From the NCBI RefSeq assembly GCF_002014765.1, contig NZ_MUYT01000004.1, positions 1 through 64,000 on the forward strand: a stretch of DNA of 64,000 nt, given 5' to 3'. Shown here one piece after another: positions 1-9,660 of the stretch. The notes under the pieces were generated by a model. That model did not search any database. It worked only from the letters and a program-made list of their open reading frames with translations, and was not told the DNA's origin. The translations under genes and the position numbers were made by a program. Source of the stretch: Lwoffella lincolnii (GTDB lineage: Bacteria; Pseudomonadota; Gammaproteobacteria; Pseudomonadales; Moraxellaceae). Numbering within the stretch: the stretch's first letter is position 1; the number at the start of each line of letters is the position of its first letter.

Positions 1-350
1 TTTATCCTCCGTTGCCGTAAAACCACAGCCTTCAGGCGGTGGATATAAGGCAATTGTTAAATGCGATAAGTTTTGCCATACTCATCTCACTATATTCAAT
101 GTCTTACATTCCACAGTTAAGTTAAGACTAAATTGCGAGTACGCAGTAACTTAACTGGTAAGACGTTTCCAAACACACACTTAAGCTAATTCGTGTCTAT
201 GACAATCCTAACGGTAGGATTAGCTTAAAATAAGAACCTAAGATGTACGGTGTGTCGTACGGGCGGTTGCCACTATCTTAGGCTTGCGGTCGGGCTTGAC
301 CGTCTGGGAGCAGGAATCCCCGCACTTTAGGGCGGGGAGGAAGTCAAGGT
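1..350 (+). mobile_element. IS200/IS605-type element end with omega-RNA-like fold, no tnpB seen
   Basis: No gene lies in this 363-base stretch. A hairpin at 23-42 (8-bp arms, one mismatch, loop TTCA) resembles an IS200/IS605 terminal hairpin. From 181 on there are nested stems: 204-210 with 215-221, 237-244 with 275-282 (inner stem 245-249 with 256-260), and 295-300 with 343-348 enclosing a GC hairpin at 318-337. The last part reads like the usual right end of tnpB elements, where an omega RNA finishes. The ~140 bases between the two parts hold no transposase. This suggests an internally deleted, non-autonomous copy, or the right end of an element whose tnpB lies off the window. The family call is from remembered end sequences, not a search. 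Confidence 0.5.
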
Positions 351-363
351 TTGATTGGTGATT

Positions 364-1707
364 TTATTTGGCGGATTTTGACCAGACAGGTGAGCGAATC
401 ACCCCATTGGCAGTCTTACTAAAACTTTGTCCACCTGTCAATGAGCGTATGTTTATCACCCCATGATTGCCCTGCTTACTGGCGAACACCACCCGATTGC
501 CACTGGGTGAGAAGCTGGCGGCTTCGTCAATGCCTGTGTTGCCTAAATTGGCAATCATCGCACCTGAGCCACTATTCATGATGGCGACACTGCGACCATT
601 TAAAAAGGCAATATGATTGCCATCTGGGCTGATAGATGGTGTGGTGGCATAGTTGCCCACTTTTGACACACGGCTGATTTGCCCACTGCCAAATGTATAG
701 CGATATATCTGTGGGCGGTTGACCCCAAGCTGGTCAGAGACAAACACAAACGAGCGACCGTCAGGGGCAAAGCTTGGCTGGATTTCATTACTTGGTAGAC
801 TTACCAAGCGTTGCACACTGCCTGTGCCTAATTGCAACAGATAAATATCAGCATTGCCCTGAAAACTGCTGGAGAACAACAGTTGACTGCCATCTGGGCT
901 AAATGATGGGCTTAAATTATTGCCTTTATAGGGAGTAACCAACCTTGCACCACCACCATCGGCGTTTTGCACATAAATGACTGGCAATCCTTTAGGACGT
1001 TGTACGGCATAAGCAAGGGTGCGGCCATCAGATGACCATGTGGGTGAAAAAATTGACCCCTTGACTTGTGTGAGTGTGTGGGCATTTTCACCAGTCGCAT
1101 CTATGATTTTTAGCTTAGAGAGTTTATTTTCGCCACTGCCTTGCTCTTCAATGTAGGCAATACGACCAGTAAAGTCACTTTCTTTACCTGTGATGAGTGA
1201 ATAAATCTTATCGGCAACCACCAAACCTGCCAAATTTCGACTGCTGGTATTGTTGCTGACTTGGGTGCGTTGCTTGCCTTCCAGCACTCGCCCGCTCATC
1301 ACATCGATGACTTCATATTCAATTACCAGTTTGCCTGCTTGACTGTGGGTGCTGCCAACAACAAGATAAGGAATACCAAGCTGTTGCCACTGTGATAAAG
1401 TGGCGGATAAATCGGTACTGCTGTGTGGCATCTGTGGTAGGTTTTGACTGGTAACGTTAAGCTCACTGCTGTTTAATTCTTTGATAACAATCGGCGAAAT
1501 CACCCCATCATTGGCAAACGGCACAAACGCCACTTGGCTGTTTTGTTTGGGAGCAACAAACTCAATTTCAATGTCGGTATCGACGGCTTGAGCGGTTGGC
1601 ATGATGGCGATTGTCAAGGCAACGCATAAAGATGATGCAAGCATGTGATGCTTGGATTGATAAAGCTTGGATTGATGAAGTGGCCTATGGGTGGGTTTCA
1701 TGGACAT
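364..1707 (-). CDS. tolB: Tol-Pal system beta-propeller protein TolB
   Basis: Periplasmic component of the Tol-Pal envelope system, which holds the outer membrane to the cell wall and helps constrict it at division; TolB binds Pal. The 447-residue product starts with a signal peptide ending near residue 41 (Ala-Gln-Ala). An N-terminal alpha/beta domain follows, then propeller blades marked by repeated SPxxSPDGxxxxF motifs such as SPSFSPDGSQLLF and TPSISPDGNHIAF. AAGGA lies 8 bases before the chosen ATG. Its usual partners tolQRA and pal are not in the window. It is divergent from ftsY, and an insertion-element end sits 15 bases past its stop. Confidence 0.95.
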   Translation of the reverse strand: MSMKPTHRPLHQSKLYQSKHHMLASSLCVALTIAIMPTAQAVDTDIEIEFVAPKQNSQVAFVPFANDGVISPIVIKELNSSELNVTSQNLPQMPHSSTDLSATLSQWQQLGIPYLVVGSTHSQAGKLVIEYEVIDVMSGRVLEGKQRTQVSNNTSSRNLAGLVVADKIYSLITGKESDFTGRIAYIEEQGSGENKLSKLKIIDATGENAHTLTQVKGSIFSPTWSSDGRTLAYAVQRPKGLPVIYVQNADGGGARLVTPYKGNNLSPSFSPDGSQLLFSSSFQGNADIYLLQLGTGSVQRLVSLPSNEIQPSFAPDGRSFVFVSDQLGVNRPQIYRYTFGSGQISRVSKVGNYATTPSISPDGNHIAFLNGRSVAIMNSGSGAMIANLGNTGIDEAASFSPSGNRVVFASKQGNHGVINIRSLTGGQSFSKTANGVIRSPVWSKSAK

Positions 1708-1978
1708 GGGTGGTATTCCTTGATGGCATGTTGGATATTGCTGTTAGCGATTAATGGCATGATGAAAAGTGATTAATATTAATATGGATAATCGCCAGCA
1801 TGACTGATTGCCAGTATAACAAAGAAAAAAGCCTGACCGAAATGGAAATTTTCAACAAAAAACGGCCACTTACTGGGCAAGCAAACATGCGGTCTTTGAT
1901 AAATGTGCTAAACTAACTGCATTTTATATTCAAATTCAACTTATATTCAAATTCAACAACTTTATCAATAGGTGCTGT

Positions 1979-3142
1979 ATGGCTTCTTCTAACGACATGT
2001 CTAATCACAAGATTGACCCTTTATCAAGTACAACATCAAGCACAATTGCTTTTTCACAAGACGCAAACAACACCAAAGAATATCCAAATCGTATTGTCAT
2101 TGAACTGGACAACACGTTGGGCAGTTTAGATGATGACGACGTGACTTTACCAAATATGAATTTGCCAAATGTATCAGACCCAAACGTAAGCCAAGACAAA
2201 GCAGAAAACAAATCGGCAGGTGGTTGGTTTAGCCGTATGAAATCAGGTTTGAGCAAATCACGCAAAAATTTGGCTGAAGGCATGGTTAATATTTTAATTG
2301 GTGGTAAAGAGATTGATGATGAACTGCTTGAAGAAGTTGAAGACCAGCTGTTGGTGGCAGATATTGGGGTAGAAGCGACCAATCGCATCATCACCAATCT
2401 GACTGAACAGACGGCAAGGGGAGATTTGATTTATTCCAATGCCTTATATAAAGCCTTGCAACAGGAACTGGTGGGTATTTTAAGCCCAAAAGTTGCCCCT
2501 TTACAGATTGATTATGCTAAACGTCCGTTTGTGATTTTGGTGGTTGGGGTGAATGGCGTGGGCAAAACCACCACCATCGGTAAACTGGCAAAACGCTTAC
2601 AACACCAAGGCAAATCAGTGATGTTGGCGGCGGGTGATACGTTTCGAGCGGCTGCCACTGAGCAGTTGCAAATTTGGGGCGAGCGTAATGGCATTCCTGT
2701 GGTCGCCCAAGGTCATGGCTCAGACAGTGCATCGGTGATATTTGATGCCATGCAATCAGCCAAAGCCAAAAATATTGATGTGCTGATTGCAGATACTGCA
2801 GGTCGTCTACAAAATAAAACCAATCTGATGGCAGAATTAGAAAAAGTGGTCAGGGTGATGAAAAAAGCAGATGACACCGCACCCCATGAAACCATGATTG
2901 TTCTAGATGCAGGCACAGGACAAAATGCCATCAACCAAGTACAAATCTTTAATGATGCTGTGCCACTAACAGGCATTACCATCACCAAACTTGACGGTAC
3001 TGCCAAAGGTGGCGTGGTGTTTAACATTGCAAATACCGCAGACATTCCCATTCGCTTTATTGGTGTGGGTGAGTCTATCGATGATTTACAGGCATTTAAA
3101 CCAAAAGAGTTTGTGTCAGCATTGTTTGAAACCGATAAATGA
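1979..3142 (+). CDS. ftsY: Signal recognition particle receptor FtsY
   Basis: SRP-receptor GTPase that docks ribosome-SRP complexes at the inner membrane so that membrane proteins insert co-translationally. The 387-residue protein has an acidic, poorly conserved N-terminal region of about 85 residues, then the helical N domain, then the GTPase domain. Visible motifs are GVNGVGKTTT (P-loop, about residue 191), DTFRAAA, DTAGRLQ and TKLDGTAKGG. The start is weakly supported by AGGTG just upstream. It stands alone without ftsE/ftsX, and its promoter must lie in the 270-base divergent gap shared with tolB. Confidence 0.96.
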   Translation: MASSNDMSNHKIDPLSSTTSSTIAFSQDANNTKEYPNRIVIELDNTLGSLDDDDVTLPNMNLPNVSDPNVSQDKAENKSAGGWFSRMKSGLSKSRKNLAEGMVNILIGGKEIDDELLEEVEDQLLVADIGVEATNRIITNLTEQTARGDLIYSNALYKALQQELVGILSPKVAPLQIDYAKRPFVILVVGVNGVGKTTTIGKLAKRLQHQGKSVMLAAGDTFRAAATEQLQIWGERNGIPVVAQGHGSDSASVIFDAMQSAKAKNIDVLIADTAGRLQNKTNLMAELEKVVRVMKKADDTAPHETMIVLDAGTGQNAINQVQIFNDAVPLTGITITKLDGTAKGGVVFNIANTADIPIRFIGVGESIDDLQAFKPKEFVSALFETDK

Positions 3143-3217
3143 GGGTGTCATTTAGCCACCAGAAGATGTGTTACCAGATTTGCCACTAAGCTACTGAAGC
3201 CATTGAGCCACTAGCCA

Positions 3218-3961
3218 CTAAAGTTGTGCCAATATCTCTTCATGAATGAAGACATTGGTGTAGACTTCTTGTACGTCATCTAAGTCTTCTAACATGTCAA
3301 TCATTTTGATGATTTTTTGAGCGTCTTCAAGATTATCAATCTCAGCGGTGGTAGATGGCGACATGGTCACTTCAGCATTGTCTGAGACCAAGCCTGCTGT
3401 GTCTAACGCATCTTTAACTTGACCAAAACCATCAGGCTCGGTGATGACCAATAACTGTTCGCCATCGTTTTCAATGTCGATGGCCCCAGCGTCCAACGCC
3501 ACCATCATTACTTCATCTTCTAATGACACATCATCAAAGACAATTTCACCACGTTTGCTAAATAAATACGCCACTGAGCCAGATGTGCCAAGGTTGCCAT
3601 CATATTTGCTAAACGCATGACGCACTTCACCCACGGTACGATTGACGTTATCAGTCATGGTTTCAACCAAGACTGCCACCCCACCAACGCCATAGCCTTC
3701 ATAGGTAATTTCACTCATCTCACCACCTTCACCATTGCCAGCCCCCCGCTCAATGGCACGGTTAATGGTGTCTTTGGTCATGTTGGCGGATAGGGCTTTT
3801 TCAACTGCTGCACGCAGGCGTGGGTTACTGTTGGGGTCTGGGTCGCCTTGTTTGGTGGCAGATATGATTTCACGGATAATTTTGGTAAAAATTTTGCCAC
3901 GTTTGGCATCTTCTTTGGCTTTGCGATGTTTGATGTTTGCCCATTTGGAATGTCCAGCCAT
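3218..3961 (-). CDS. yebC: YebC/PmpR-family protein
   Basis: Member of the YebC/PmpR/TACO1 family. Members are annotated as DNA-binding regulators, and some have been reported to help ribosomes through proline-rich stretches. The signature start [14 protein letters not shown] is present and the product is 247 residues, the usual size. The ATG at 3961 is preferred over an upstream in-frame start because TTAGGAG sits right before it and homologues begin there. An acidic region and the C-terminal DDVQEVYTN motif are seen. It converges on ftsY with a 75-base gap and no clear terminator. The molecular role in this organism is inferred only. Confidence 0.9.
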   Translation of the reverse strand: MAGHSKWANIKHRKAKEDAKRGKIFTKIIREIISATKQGDPDPNSNPRLRAAVEKALSANMTKDTINRAIERGAGNGEGGEMSEITYEGYGVGGVAVLVETMTDNVNRTVGEVRHAFSKYDGNLGTSGSVAYLFSKRGEIVFDDVSLEDEVMMVALDAGAIDIENDGEQLLVITEPDGFGQVKDALDTAGLVSDNAEVTMSPSTTAEIDNLEDAQKIIKMIDMLEDLDDVQEVYTNVFIHEEILAQL

Positions 3962-4180
3962 GATGTCTCCTAAATTCAATTTAAATCAATGAAATACAAT
4001 TAAATGCAATGTTGGTATAATAGATGGTGTGTGCATCACATGCGTGTTGTTTTTAGTGTAAGTATGACATTGTCAATGTTGCATTATTATAGTCAATTCC
4101 ATGCCACATCGCCACTGTTAAGACCCCACATTGTTAAGACTTCACATATAAGACCCTCATCAACATAAACAAGCCACCAC

Positions 4181-5017
4181 ATGAAACAAACCTCCAGTTC
4201 CAGTAATCGCATCAGCAACTTACGCAATCACATTCACATCATCATCGAAGGCACAGACACACGCATGGGTAGGCTGTTTGACATTTTATTGTTGATTGTC
4301 ATTGTTGCCAGTGTTGCTGTGGTGATGTTAGACAGCGTGTTTTATATGCGATTAAAATATGGGGTGGTGTTTTTTTATGCTGAATGGTTTTTTACCATTT
4401 TATTTACCATTGAGTATGGGTTACGTTTGTTCTCCGCTCCCAATCGTTTGCGTTATGCCTTTAGTTTTTTTGGTATTGTTGATTTGTTGTCGCTGTTGCC
4501 CAGCTATTTAAGTTTGTTCTTTGCAGGTGTGCATTATATTTTGGTGGTGCGGATACTTCGGCTGCTTAGAATATTTCGAGTACTTAATCTTGCCACTTAT
4601 ATGCAACAGGCAGGTTTTTTGGTGGCGGCACTAAAAACCAGCCGTCATAAGATTTTTGTGTTTTTTTTGGCGGTGTTGTTGCTGGTAACCATTTTTGGTT
4701 CGGTGTTGTATGTGGTTGAAGGTCCAGAAAACGGCTTTACCAGCATTCCTTTATCCATCTATTGGGCGGTGGTAACCTTAACCACAGTTGGTTATGGCGA
4801 CATTTCCCCAAAAACTCACGTCGGACAAGCCATTGCAAGCATGGTGATGATTACGGGTTATTCCATCATTGCCGTGCCAACAGGCATTTTTACATCAGAG
4901 CTTGCCAAAAATATGCGTCCCCAACTACACCCAATCATTTGCCCTAACTGTGGCAAGTTTGGTCATGCGTCAGGGGCAAACTTTTGTGACCGTTGTGGGC
5001 ATGATTTGCATGTTTAA
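4181..5017 (+). CDS. Kv-type potassium channel with C-terminal zinc ribbon
   Basis: Six-transmembrane voltage-gated cation channel of 278 residues in the inner membrane. The selectivity filter TTVGYGD is near residue 200. An S4-like helix with spaced arginines (VVRILRLLRIFRVL) sits near residues 122-135. Four more hydrophobic segments fill the N-terminal half. After the last helix comes a short Cys-rich tail, residues about 253-273, with CxxC...CxxC spacing (CPNCG then CDRCG), typical of a zinc ribbon. The K+ selectivity is read from the filter; the gating signal is unknown. It is monocistronic, with about 200 bases upstream and repeated AATGATT words downstream. Confidence 0.85.
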   Translation: MKQTSSSSNRISNLRNHIHIIIEGTDTRMGRLFDILLLIVIVASVAVVMLDSVFYMRLKYGVVFFYAEWFFTILFTIEYGLRLFSAPNRLRYAFSFFGIVDLLSLLPSYLSLFFAGVHYILVVRILRLLRIFRVLNLATYMQQAGFLVAALKTSRHKIFVFFLAVLLLVTIFGSVLYVVEGPENGFTSIPLSIYWAVVTLTTVGYGDISPKTHVGQAIASMVMITGYSIIAVPTGIFTSELAKNMRPQLHPIICPNCGKFGHASGANFCDRCGHDLHV

Positions 5018-5115
5018 TGTTTGACTAGGCTAAGTTTTGGGTTTTGGCGTGTTTGTGCTAAATTCAATGGGTCAATGATTGTTTAATGATTTTTTAATGA
5101 TTGTTCAATTATTGT

Positions 5116-6420
5116 TTAATATTGATTAATGTACTGCTTAACCAAAGGCGATAAGTCAATATTAACACCAAGATTGACTAAGTTCCAATATTGTCCAGAC
5201 ACCGTTCTATCCACCATCATGGTGGTGGCAGATGGTTGAAATTGGTTAAAATACTTCAGCGATTCTTTTGCCTTGGCAATGGCGTCATGATGCACTTGAC
5301 TGCCAGCAAAATCAAATGAACCCTGTTGATAAGGGGTAATGGATAATGGTTTTAGCATGATGGCTAGCCAGTCGTGATAAAATTGTGCTGGCACGATGTC
5401 ATCATCTTGACGGCGAATCCCCAACGCCACCAAATCTTGTTCAAGAGCGGTTACATCAGCTTTGATGGCATGACGCACCACCCGCTTAAACAAATCCACT
5501 TGTGCTTGACTGTAGGTGCGAATGCCACCAAAATCATACGCCACCACACTGCCATCAGGGCGAAAGGCAAAGTTGCCAGGGTGGGGGTCGCAGTGTAGGC
5601 GATATAGTTCAAACAGCTGACTGGCACTAAAATGAAACAAGTTGCTGGCGATGCGTTGCTTAATCTGATTATCCCACGTTGTTGCCACCGATAATGGCTC
5701 ACCCAATTCTTGACTTAAAGTCAGTACTCGTTTGGCACAGTGACTGCCGATGACTTTTGGGATAACCAAACCATCATGCTGAGCGTGAAAGTTAGCAAAG
5801 ACTTTTAAGTTTTGGGCTTCTTTGACATAATCCAACTCTTCTTTTAGGCTCTGGCGGATTTCAGCAAAAATTTGCTCTTGCAAGTACTTACTCATATTGA
5901 GCACACCTGTCAGTCGTAGAGCCATGCGGATTTGTTTTAAGTCGCTTTCGCAGTTGTCTTCCACATCAGGATATTGCACCTTGACCACCACAGGTGTGCC
6001 ATCAGGCAGTATGGCTTTATGCACTTGTCCAATGGAAGCGGCGGCAAATGGTGATTCATCAAATTGTTGATACAGCTCATCAATGGGCTTGCCAAGCTCC
6101 TTTTGTACTTGCTGTTTGATGATGTTAAAGGGCATGGGCGGTGCGTTATTTTGTAATTTTTCGAGTGCTTTTGCCACTTCAGGGGGGAAAATGTCTTTAT
6201 ATTGTGATGCGATTTGTCCCACTTTCATCACCGCTCCTTTCATCTCACCTAAGGTATCGGCGATTTGAATGCCCACATCTTGCAAGAGTTCAGAACGGGC
6301 CTTTAGGCGTGCTTCTTCATCAGATGAAAAATGTTTAAAAGAATTTTTGGCAGCCCGTCCTGCAATGCCTGCGGTCATGCCTGCCAGTTTTAAAAAGCGT
6401 TTTTTGGAGCTTTGGCTCAT
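5116..6420 (-). CDS. ABC1/AarF-family atypical kinase
   Basis: Protein-kinase-like ABC1 family member of 434 residues, distinct from the ubiB gene further right (43890-45527). Hallmarks visible are the KxGQ motif (MKVGQIAS), the Ala-rich loop AAASIGQVHKA, the VVVKVQYP lysine, the HCDPHPGNF catalytic segment and the metal-binding YDFGG. The family supports isoprenoid-quinone and other lipid metabolism; the substrate here is unknown. No C-terminal transmembrane helices are seen, unlike UbiB. The gene is alone, flanked by a convergent channel gene and by aroQ on the same strand after a 160-base gap. Confidence 0.85.
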   Translation of the reverse strand: MSQSSKKRFLKLAGMTAGIAGRAAKNSFKHFSSDEEARLKARSELLQDVGIQIADTLGEMKGAVMKVGQIASQYKDIFPPEVAKALEKLQNNAPPMPFNIIKQQVQKELGKPIDELYQQFDESPFAAASIGQVHKAILPDGTPVVVKVQYPDVEDNCESDLKQIRMALRLTGVLNMSKYLQEQIFAEIRQSLKEELDYVKEAQNLKVFANFHAQHDGLVIPKVIGSHCAKRVLTLSQELGEPLSVATTWDNQIKQRIASNLFHFSASQLFELYRLHCDPHPGNFAFRPDGSVVAYDFGGIRTYSQAQVDLFKRVVRHAIKADVTALEQDLVALGIRRQDDDIVPAQFYHDWLAIMLKPLSITPYQQGSFDFAGSQVHHDAIAKAKESLKYFNQFQPSATTMMVDRTVSGQYWNLVNLGVNIDLSPLVKQYINQY

Positions 6421-6579
6421 AAAGTATCTCTCATCAGGTGTTTATTGTCGTTTTGTTGGCATAAATTTATTGACTGTGTATTTTGGTTGACTGTCAGTTG
6501 TCGCTTGGTATTGTCGCTTATTTTATTGACATCATCAGATGATAAAAACCGTGTCTTAACTAATCGTGTCTTAAAGGTC

Positions 6580-7095
6580 TTAAGAAGCATAAAGAGTGTT
6601 TAAAAAGTAATTAAGTGCCATGTCATAGCCTTGATGCCCAAGCCCACAAATCACCCCCACCGCCACATCACTAAAGTAAGAATGTGAGCGAAACGGCTCA
6701 CGGGCATGAATGTTGGATAAATGCACTTCAATAAAGGGTAAGGCAGTTGCCAGTAGGCAATCTCTTAGAACCACTGACGTGTGTGTAAAACCAGCAGGGT
6801 TGATGATGATGGCATCGACCAAATCAGTGGCGTTGTCTGGAATGGCGTTGGCTTGTTGGGTATGTTTGATTGTGTGTTTGGTAATGGTGTCTAACAGCTC
6901 GCCTTCGTGATTAGATTGAATGCTGATGATATCAACGCCATGCTCAGATGCTTTTTGGCGTAGGCGATTTTCGATGTCTGCCAAAGTGGTGTTACCATAG
7001 ATGTGTGGTTCACGTTGCCCAAGTAGTTGTAGATTTGCCCCATTGACCAATAGGATTTTGTGATTTAGGGTTGACAGATTAACAGTAGATTGCAT
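6580..7095 (-). CDS. aroQ: Type II 3-dehydroquinate dehydratase
   Basis: Third step of the shikimate pathway: dehydration of 3-dehydroquinate to 3-dehydroshikimate by a soluble dodecamer. The 171-residue protein shows [17 protein letters not shown] (with the catalytic Tyr), [25 protein letters not shown] and [14 protein letters not shown]. The ATG at 7095 is preferred over the TTG at 7107 because TTGAG lies at good spacing before it. accB and accC, frequent neighbours of aroQ in other Gammaproteobacteria, are absent. aroC of the same pathway is at 27683-28786. Confidence 0.94.
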   Translation of the reverse strand: MQSTVNLSTLNHKILLVNGANLQLLGQREPHIYGNTTLADIENRLRQKASEHGVDIISIQSNHEGELLDTITKHTIKHTQQANAIPDNATDLVDAIIINPAGFTHTSVVLRDCLLATALPFIEVHLSNIHAREPFRSHSYFSDVAVGVICGLGHQGYDMALNYFLNTLYAS

Positions 7096-7584
7096 AAAAA
7101 GTCTCAATATAAAAAGCCTTAATGATGCCTTAGGTATGATTTAGGCGATGATGTCAGGTGTATGATGGGTGTCATGATGGTGTTTTCAATGAATGGCATG
7201 GCTTTAATATGGTTTTGACATGGCTTTATTGTTACATGGTTGTTGGTGGCTGTCAGCATCATCAGCATTAAATGATGAAATTTATGTTAAAAACCTTTGC
7301 CAGCTTGACATTACATGCTATGATTTATTTTAGATGATATTTATTGCTGAGATGTTACTTAATGATATTATTTAAGATGTTACTCAATAATATGACTTAA
7401 GTCATGTTGGTAATGGCTATTATCTGTTTGTTTTTAACTTTTAGTTCGGTGATGTAAGCAAGATACCCAAAGTTTGTTTGATTTTAACTGAGTTAATTTA
7501 ACTAAGTGAATTTAACTGAGTGAACATCGTGTTTGTTGAGCATTCATTGCGGTAGATTGTCGCACTTGTTTAGGAAATTTTATT
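7096..7584. other. Intergenic region with long cold-shock leader
   Basis: A 489-base gap between divergent aroQ and the cold-shock gene. It is AT-rich with near-repeats: GATGTTACTyAAT occurs twice around 7350-7390, and variants of TTTAACTGAGT recur around 7487-7525. A perfect TTGACA at 7305-7310 has only a weak -10 candidate. No reading frame in it looks coding. Part of it is presumably the long 5' leader usual for cold-shock mRNAs. Confidence 0.5.
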
Positions 7585-7797
7585 ATGTCAGAACGTGAAC
7601 AAGGTGTCGTTAAGTGGTTTAACGACTCTAAAGGCTTTGGTTTCATTCAACGTGAAAGCGGTGAAGATATTTTTGTCCATTTTCGTGCCATTCAAGGTGA
7701 CGGCTACCGCTCTTTAAAAGACGGTCAAAAAGTTGAGTTCAAGGTGGTTGAAGGTCAAAAAGGTCTTCAAGCCGAAGAAGTAACTAAAGTTGACTAA
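7585..7797 (+). CDS. CspA-family cold-shock protein
   Basis: Single-domain cold-shock protein of 70 residues, a small beta-barrel that binds single-stranded RNA and DNA and melts RNA structure at low temperature. Both nucleic-acid motifs are present: RNP1 as KGFGFI and RNP2 as DIFVHF. The reading starts [15 protein letters not shown], the standard opening. The ATG follows AGGAAATTTTATT. A long leader precedes it and a strong hairpin terminator follows at 7914-7946. Which paralogue (cspA, D or E) cannot be told from sequence alone. Confidence 0.95.
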   Translation: MSEREQGVVKWFNDSKGFGFIQRESGEDIFVHFRAIQGDGYRSLKDGQKVEFKVVEGQKGLQAEEVTKVD

Positions 7798-7913
7798 TGG
7801 TTGACTTGTTTTTTTAGGCATCTTTTTATACATCTGACACATCATCATGGTTGCATATTGATTGATGTGTGTTTTGATGTGTAAGGTTGATGTCAGTTGG
7901 ACTCAATACACTG

Positions 7914-7946
7914 AAATAACGGCAAAGGTGTTGCCGTTATTTTTTA
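7914..7946 (+). terminator. Rho-independent terminator
   Basis: Perfect 12-bp stem (7914-7925 with 7931-7942), loop AGGTG, followed by a T run. It ends the cold-shock transcript. The A-rich 5' arm gives it some terminator character on the other strand too, for the convergent MATE gene. Confidence 0.85.
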
Positions 7947-7960
7947 TTGTGGTTCTTATT

Positions 7961-9337
7961 TTAAGAAACTGACTGGCTTAGACCACGTTGTAATTGTTGA
8001 TTTAATCGCATGGACAACAGCACAGCCGCCAAACTTAACCCCATCACCAGTGCCAACCAAAATCCTTTTGCCCCCATGTCAGTAAAACGCACCAAATATA
8101 TCCCAAGTGGCAACGCCACCAACCAATAACAAAACATGGTCAGCCACATGGGAATCGCCGTGTCTTGCATGCCACGCAAAATACCAGCAATATTGACTTG
8201 CCAAGCATCAATGATTTGATACGCAGCGGCAAATAATAACAGCGTTATGGCGGTTTGTTGCACAGCCATATCATCGGTAAATATCTTTGCCAATGACAGC
8301 CGAAACATCAATACCCCAAGCATACACACAAATGCGATGGCAGTCGCCCAGCACAAACCTGTCATGATGACTTCACGCATGGTCATGACATTGCCTTCCC
8401 CATAGCGATTAGACACCATAATGGTCAATGCCATGGCAATGGACATGGGTATCATGAATAACTGTGATGACACAGATAAAGCCACTTGATGGGCGGCTAC
8501 CGCAAGCTCACCCAATGGGCTGATGACCAATGATGCCAAGCTAAATAGGCTGGCTTCAAAAAAAATAGAAATGCCAATGGGAATGCCAAGTTTTAATAAC
8601 TTACGGATTTGGTTGCGATTGGGGCGAGTAAAGCCATAAAAAAACCGAGTTTGTTTAAACACATGATGCGATGAAAAAAACAAATAAGTTGCCAATGCCA
8701 TGACATCAATCCACAGCACCAAGGCACTTGCTACCCCACAACCTGCACCACCTAAGGCAGGTATGCCAAGCCCCCCATGAATAAACCAATAATTGAGTGG
8801 AACATTTGCCATCAAGCCGATGATGCTGATGATGGTTACAGGCTCAGGGCGACCCAAGGCTTCGCAATAGCTACGCAATACGGCATAAGCTGCCAAAGCA
8901 GGGAAGCCAAATGATACCCCATGCAAATAGGTGGTTGCCAATGGTTGAATGTTGTCAGGCACACCCATCAATGGCAATAATAAGGGAGCAACATTGACCA
9001 GCCCCATGCCCATCACGCCAATCAGCATGGCTGCCCATAAAGATTGTTGGGTAATAAATGGCACATGGTGATGCTCATCACGCCCGACCATCTCACCAAT
9101 CAATGGGGTGGTGGCAATCAAAATGCCTGTTGCCAATAAAAATATTGGCAGCCAAATGCCTGAACCAATCGATACCGCTGCCAAATCCAATGCTGAAACT
9201 CGCCCTGCCATAATCGCATCAGTTACCCCAAGGGCAGCTTGGCACAGCTGAGTAATCAAAATGGGAATCACCAACAACCACAGACGGCGACTATGTTGAG
9301 TAAATTGAGTGATGGTAAGCCGAGTGAATAAAGCCAT
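7961..9337 (-). CDS. MATE-family multidrug exporter (NorM-like)
   Basis: Inner-membrane antiporter of the MATE family, expected to export cationic drugs or toxins in exchange for Na+ or H+. The 458-residue protein has about twelve hydrophobic helices in two halves, the usual MATE size. The segment QAALGVTDAIMAGRVS near the N terminus is typical of the NorM/DinF branch. The reading frame continues upstream to a longer start, but that extension is a Phe-rich translation of an A-rich tract. MALFTRLTITQ at 9337, with AGGT upstream, is therefore the likelier start. The substrate is not predictable. Confidence 0.9.
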   Translation of the reverse strand: MALFTRLTITQFTQHSRRLWLLVIPILITQLCQAALGVTDAIMAGRVSALDLAAVSIGSGIWLPIFLLATGILIATTPLIGEMVGRDEHHHVPFITQQSLWAAMLIGVMGMGLVNVAPLLLPLMGVPDNIQPLATTYLHGVSFGFPALAAYAVLRSYCEALGRPEPVTIISIIGLMANVPLNYWFIHGGLGIPALGGAGCGVASALVLWIDVMALATYLFFSSHHVFKQTRFFYGFTRPNRNQIRKLLKLGIPIGISIFFEASLFSLASLVISPLGELAVAAHQVALSVSSQLFMIPMSIAMALTIMVSNRYGEGNVMTMREVIMTGLCWATAIAFVCMLGVLMFRLSLAKIFTDDMAVQQTAITLLLFAAAYQIIDAWQVNIAGILRGMQDTAIPMWLTMFCYWLVALPLGIYLVRFTDMGAKGFWLALVMGLSLAAVLLSMRLNQQLQRGLSQSVS

Positions 9338-9660
9338 AAGTACCTGTATGTCATAAAACCCTAAGGTAAAAAAAACAAAAAAGGTAAAAAAACAAAAACA
9401 AAAGTAAAAAAAACAAAATCGTGAATTGAACAATTCAACTGGTAATTAAAAAGATGGGTTGCTACAATTTGCGTTTAAATACAAAATGTGTGTTTAAATA
9501 CAAAAATCGATGGTCAAAAAAGGGAAAATACTCCCTCTTTTTTTTAGCAAAAGCTCAGTAACATTTAGATAGATGCCAGCATAAACTCGCTACCTTAACA
9601 GACAATCGTTGGCAAAACCAGCGTTTGTTGATTCATTGTTCACCCAAAAAAGCAATCCAC
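9338..9660. other. Intergenic, A-rich low-complexity tract
   Basis: A 323-base gap between the divergent MATE gene and hemW. 9361-9420 is almost pure A on the plus strand, with scattered C and G, which creates a misleading open frame on the minus strand. GTTTAAATACAAAA occurs twice (about 9472-9503). A short hairpin AGGGA/TCCCT with a T run at about 9518-9545 could be a weak terminator. Nothing else is seen. Confidence 0.45.

Noticed and set aside
9338..9433. N-terminal extension of the MATE exporter
   Set aside because: It is a Phe/Lys-rich translation of an A-rich tract; the normal family start with a ribosome site is at 9337.
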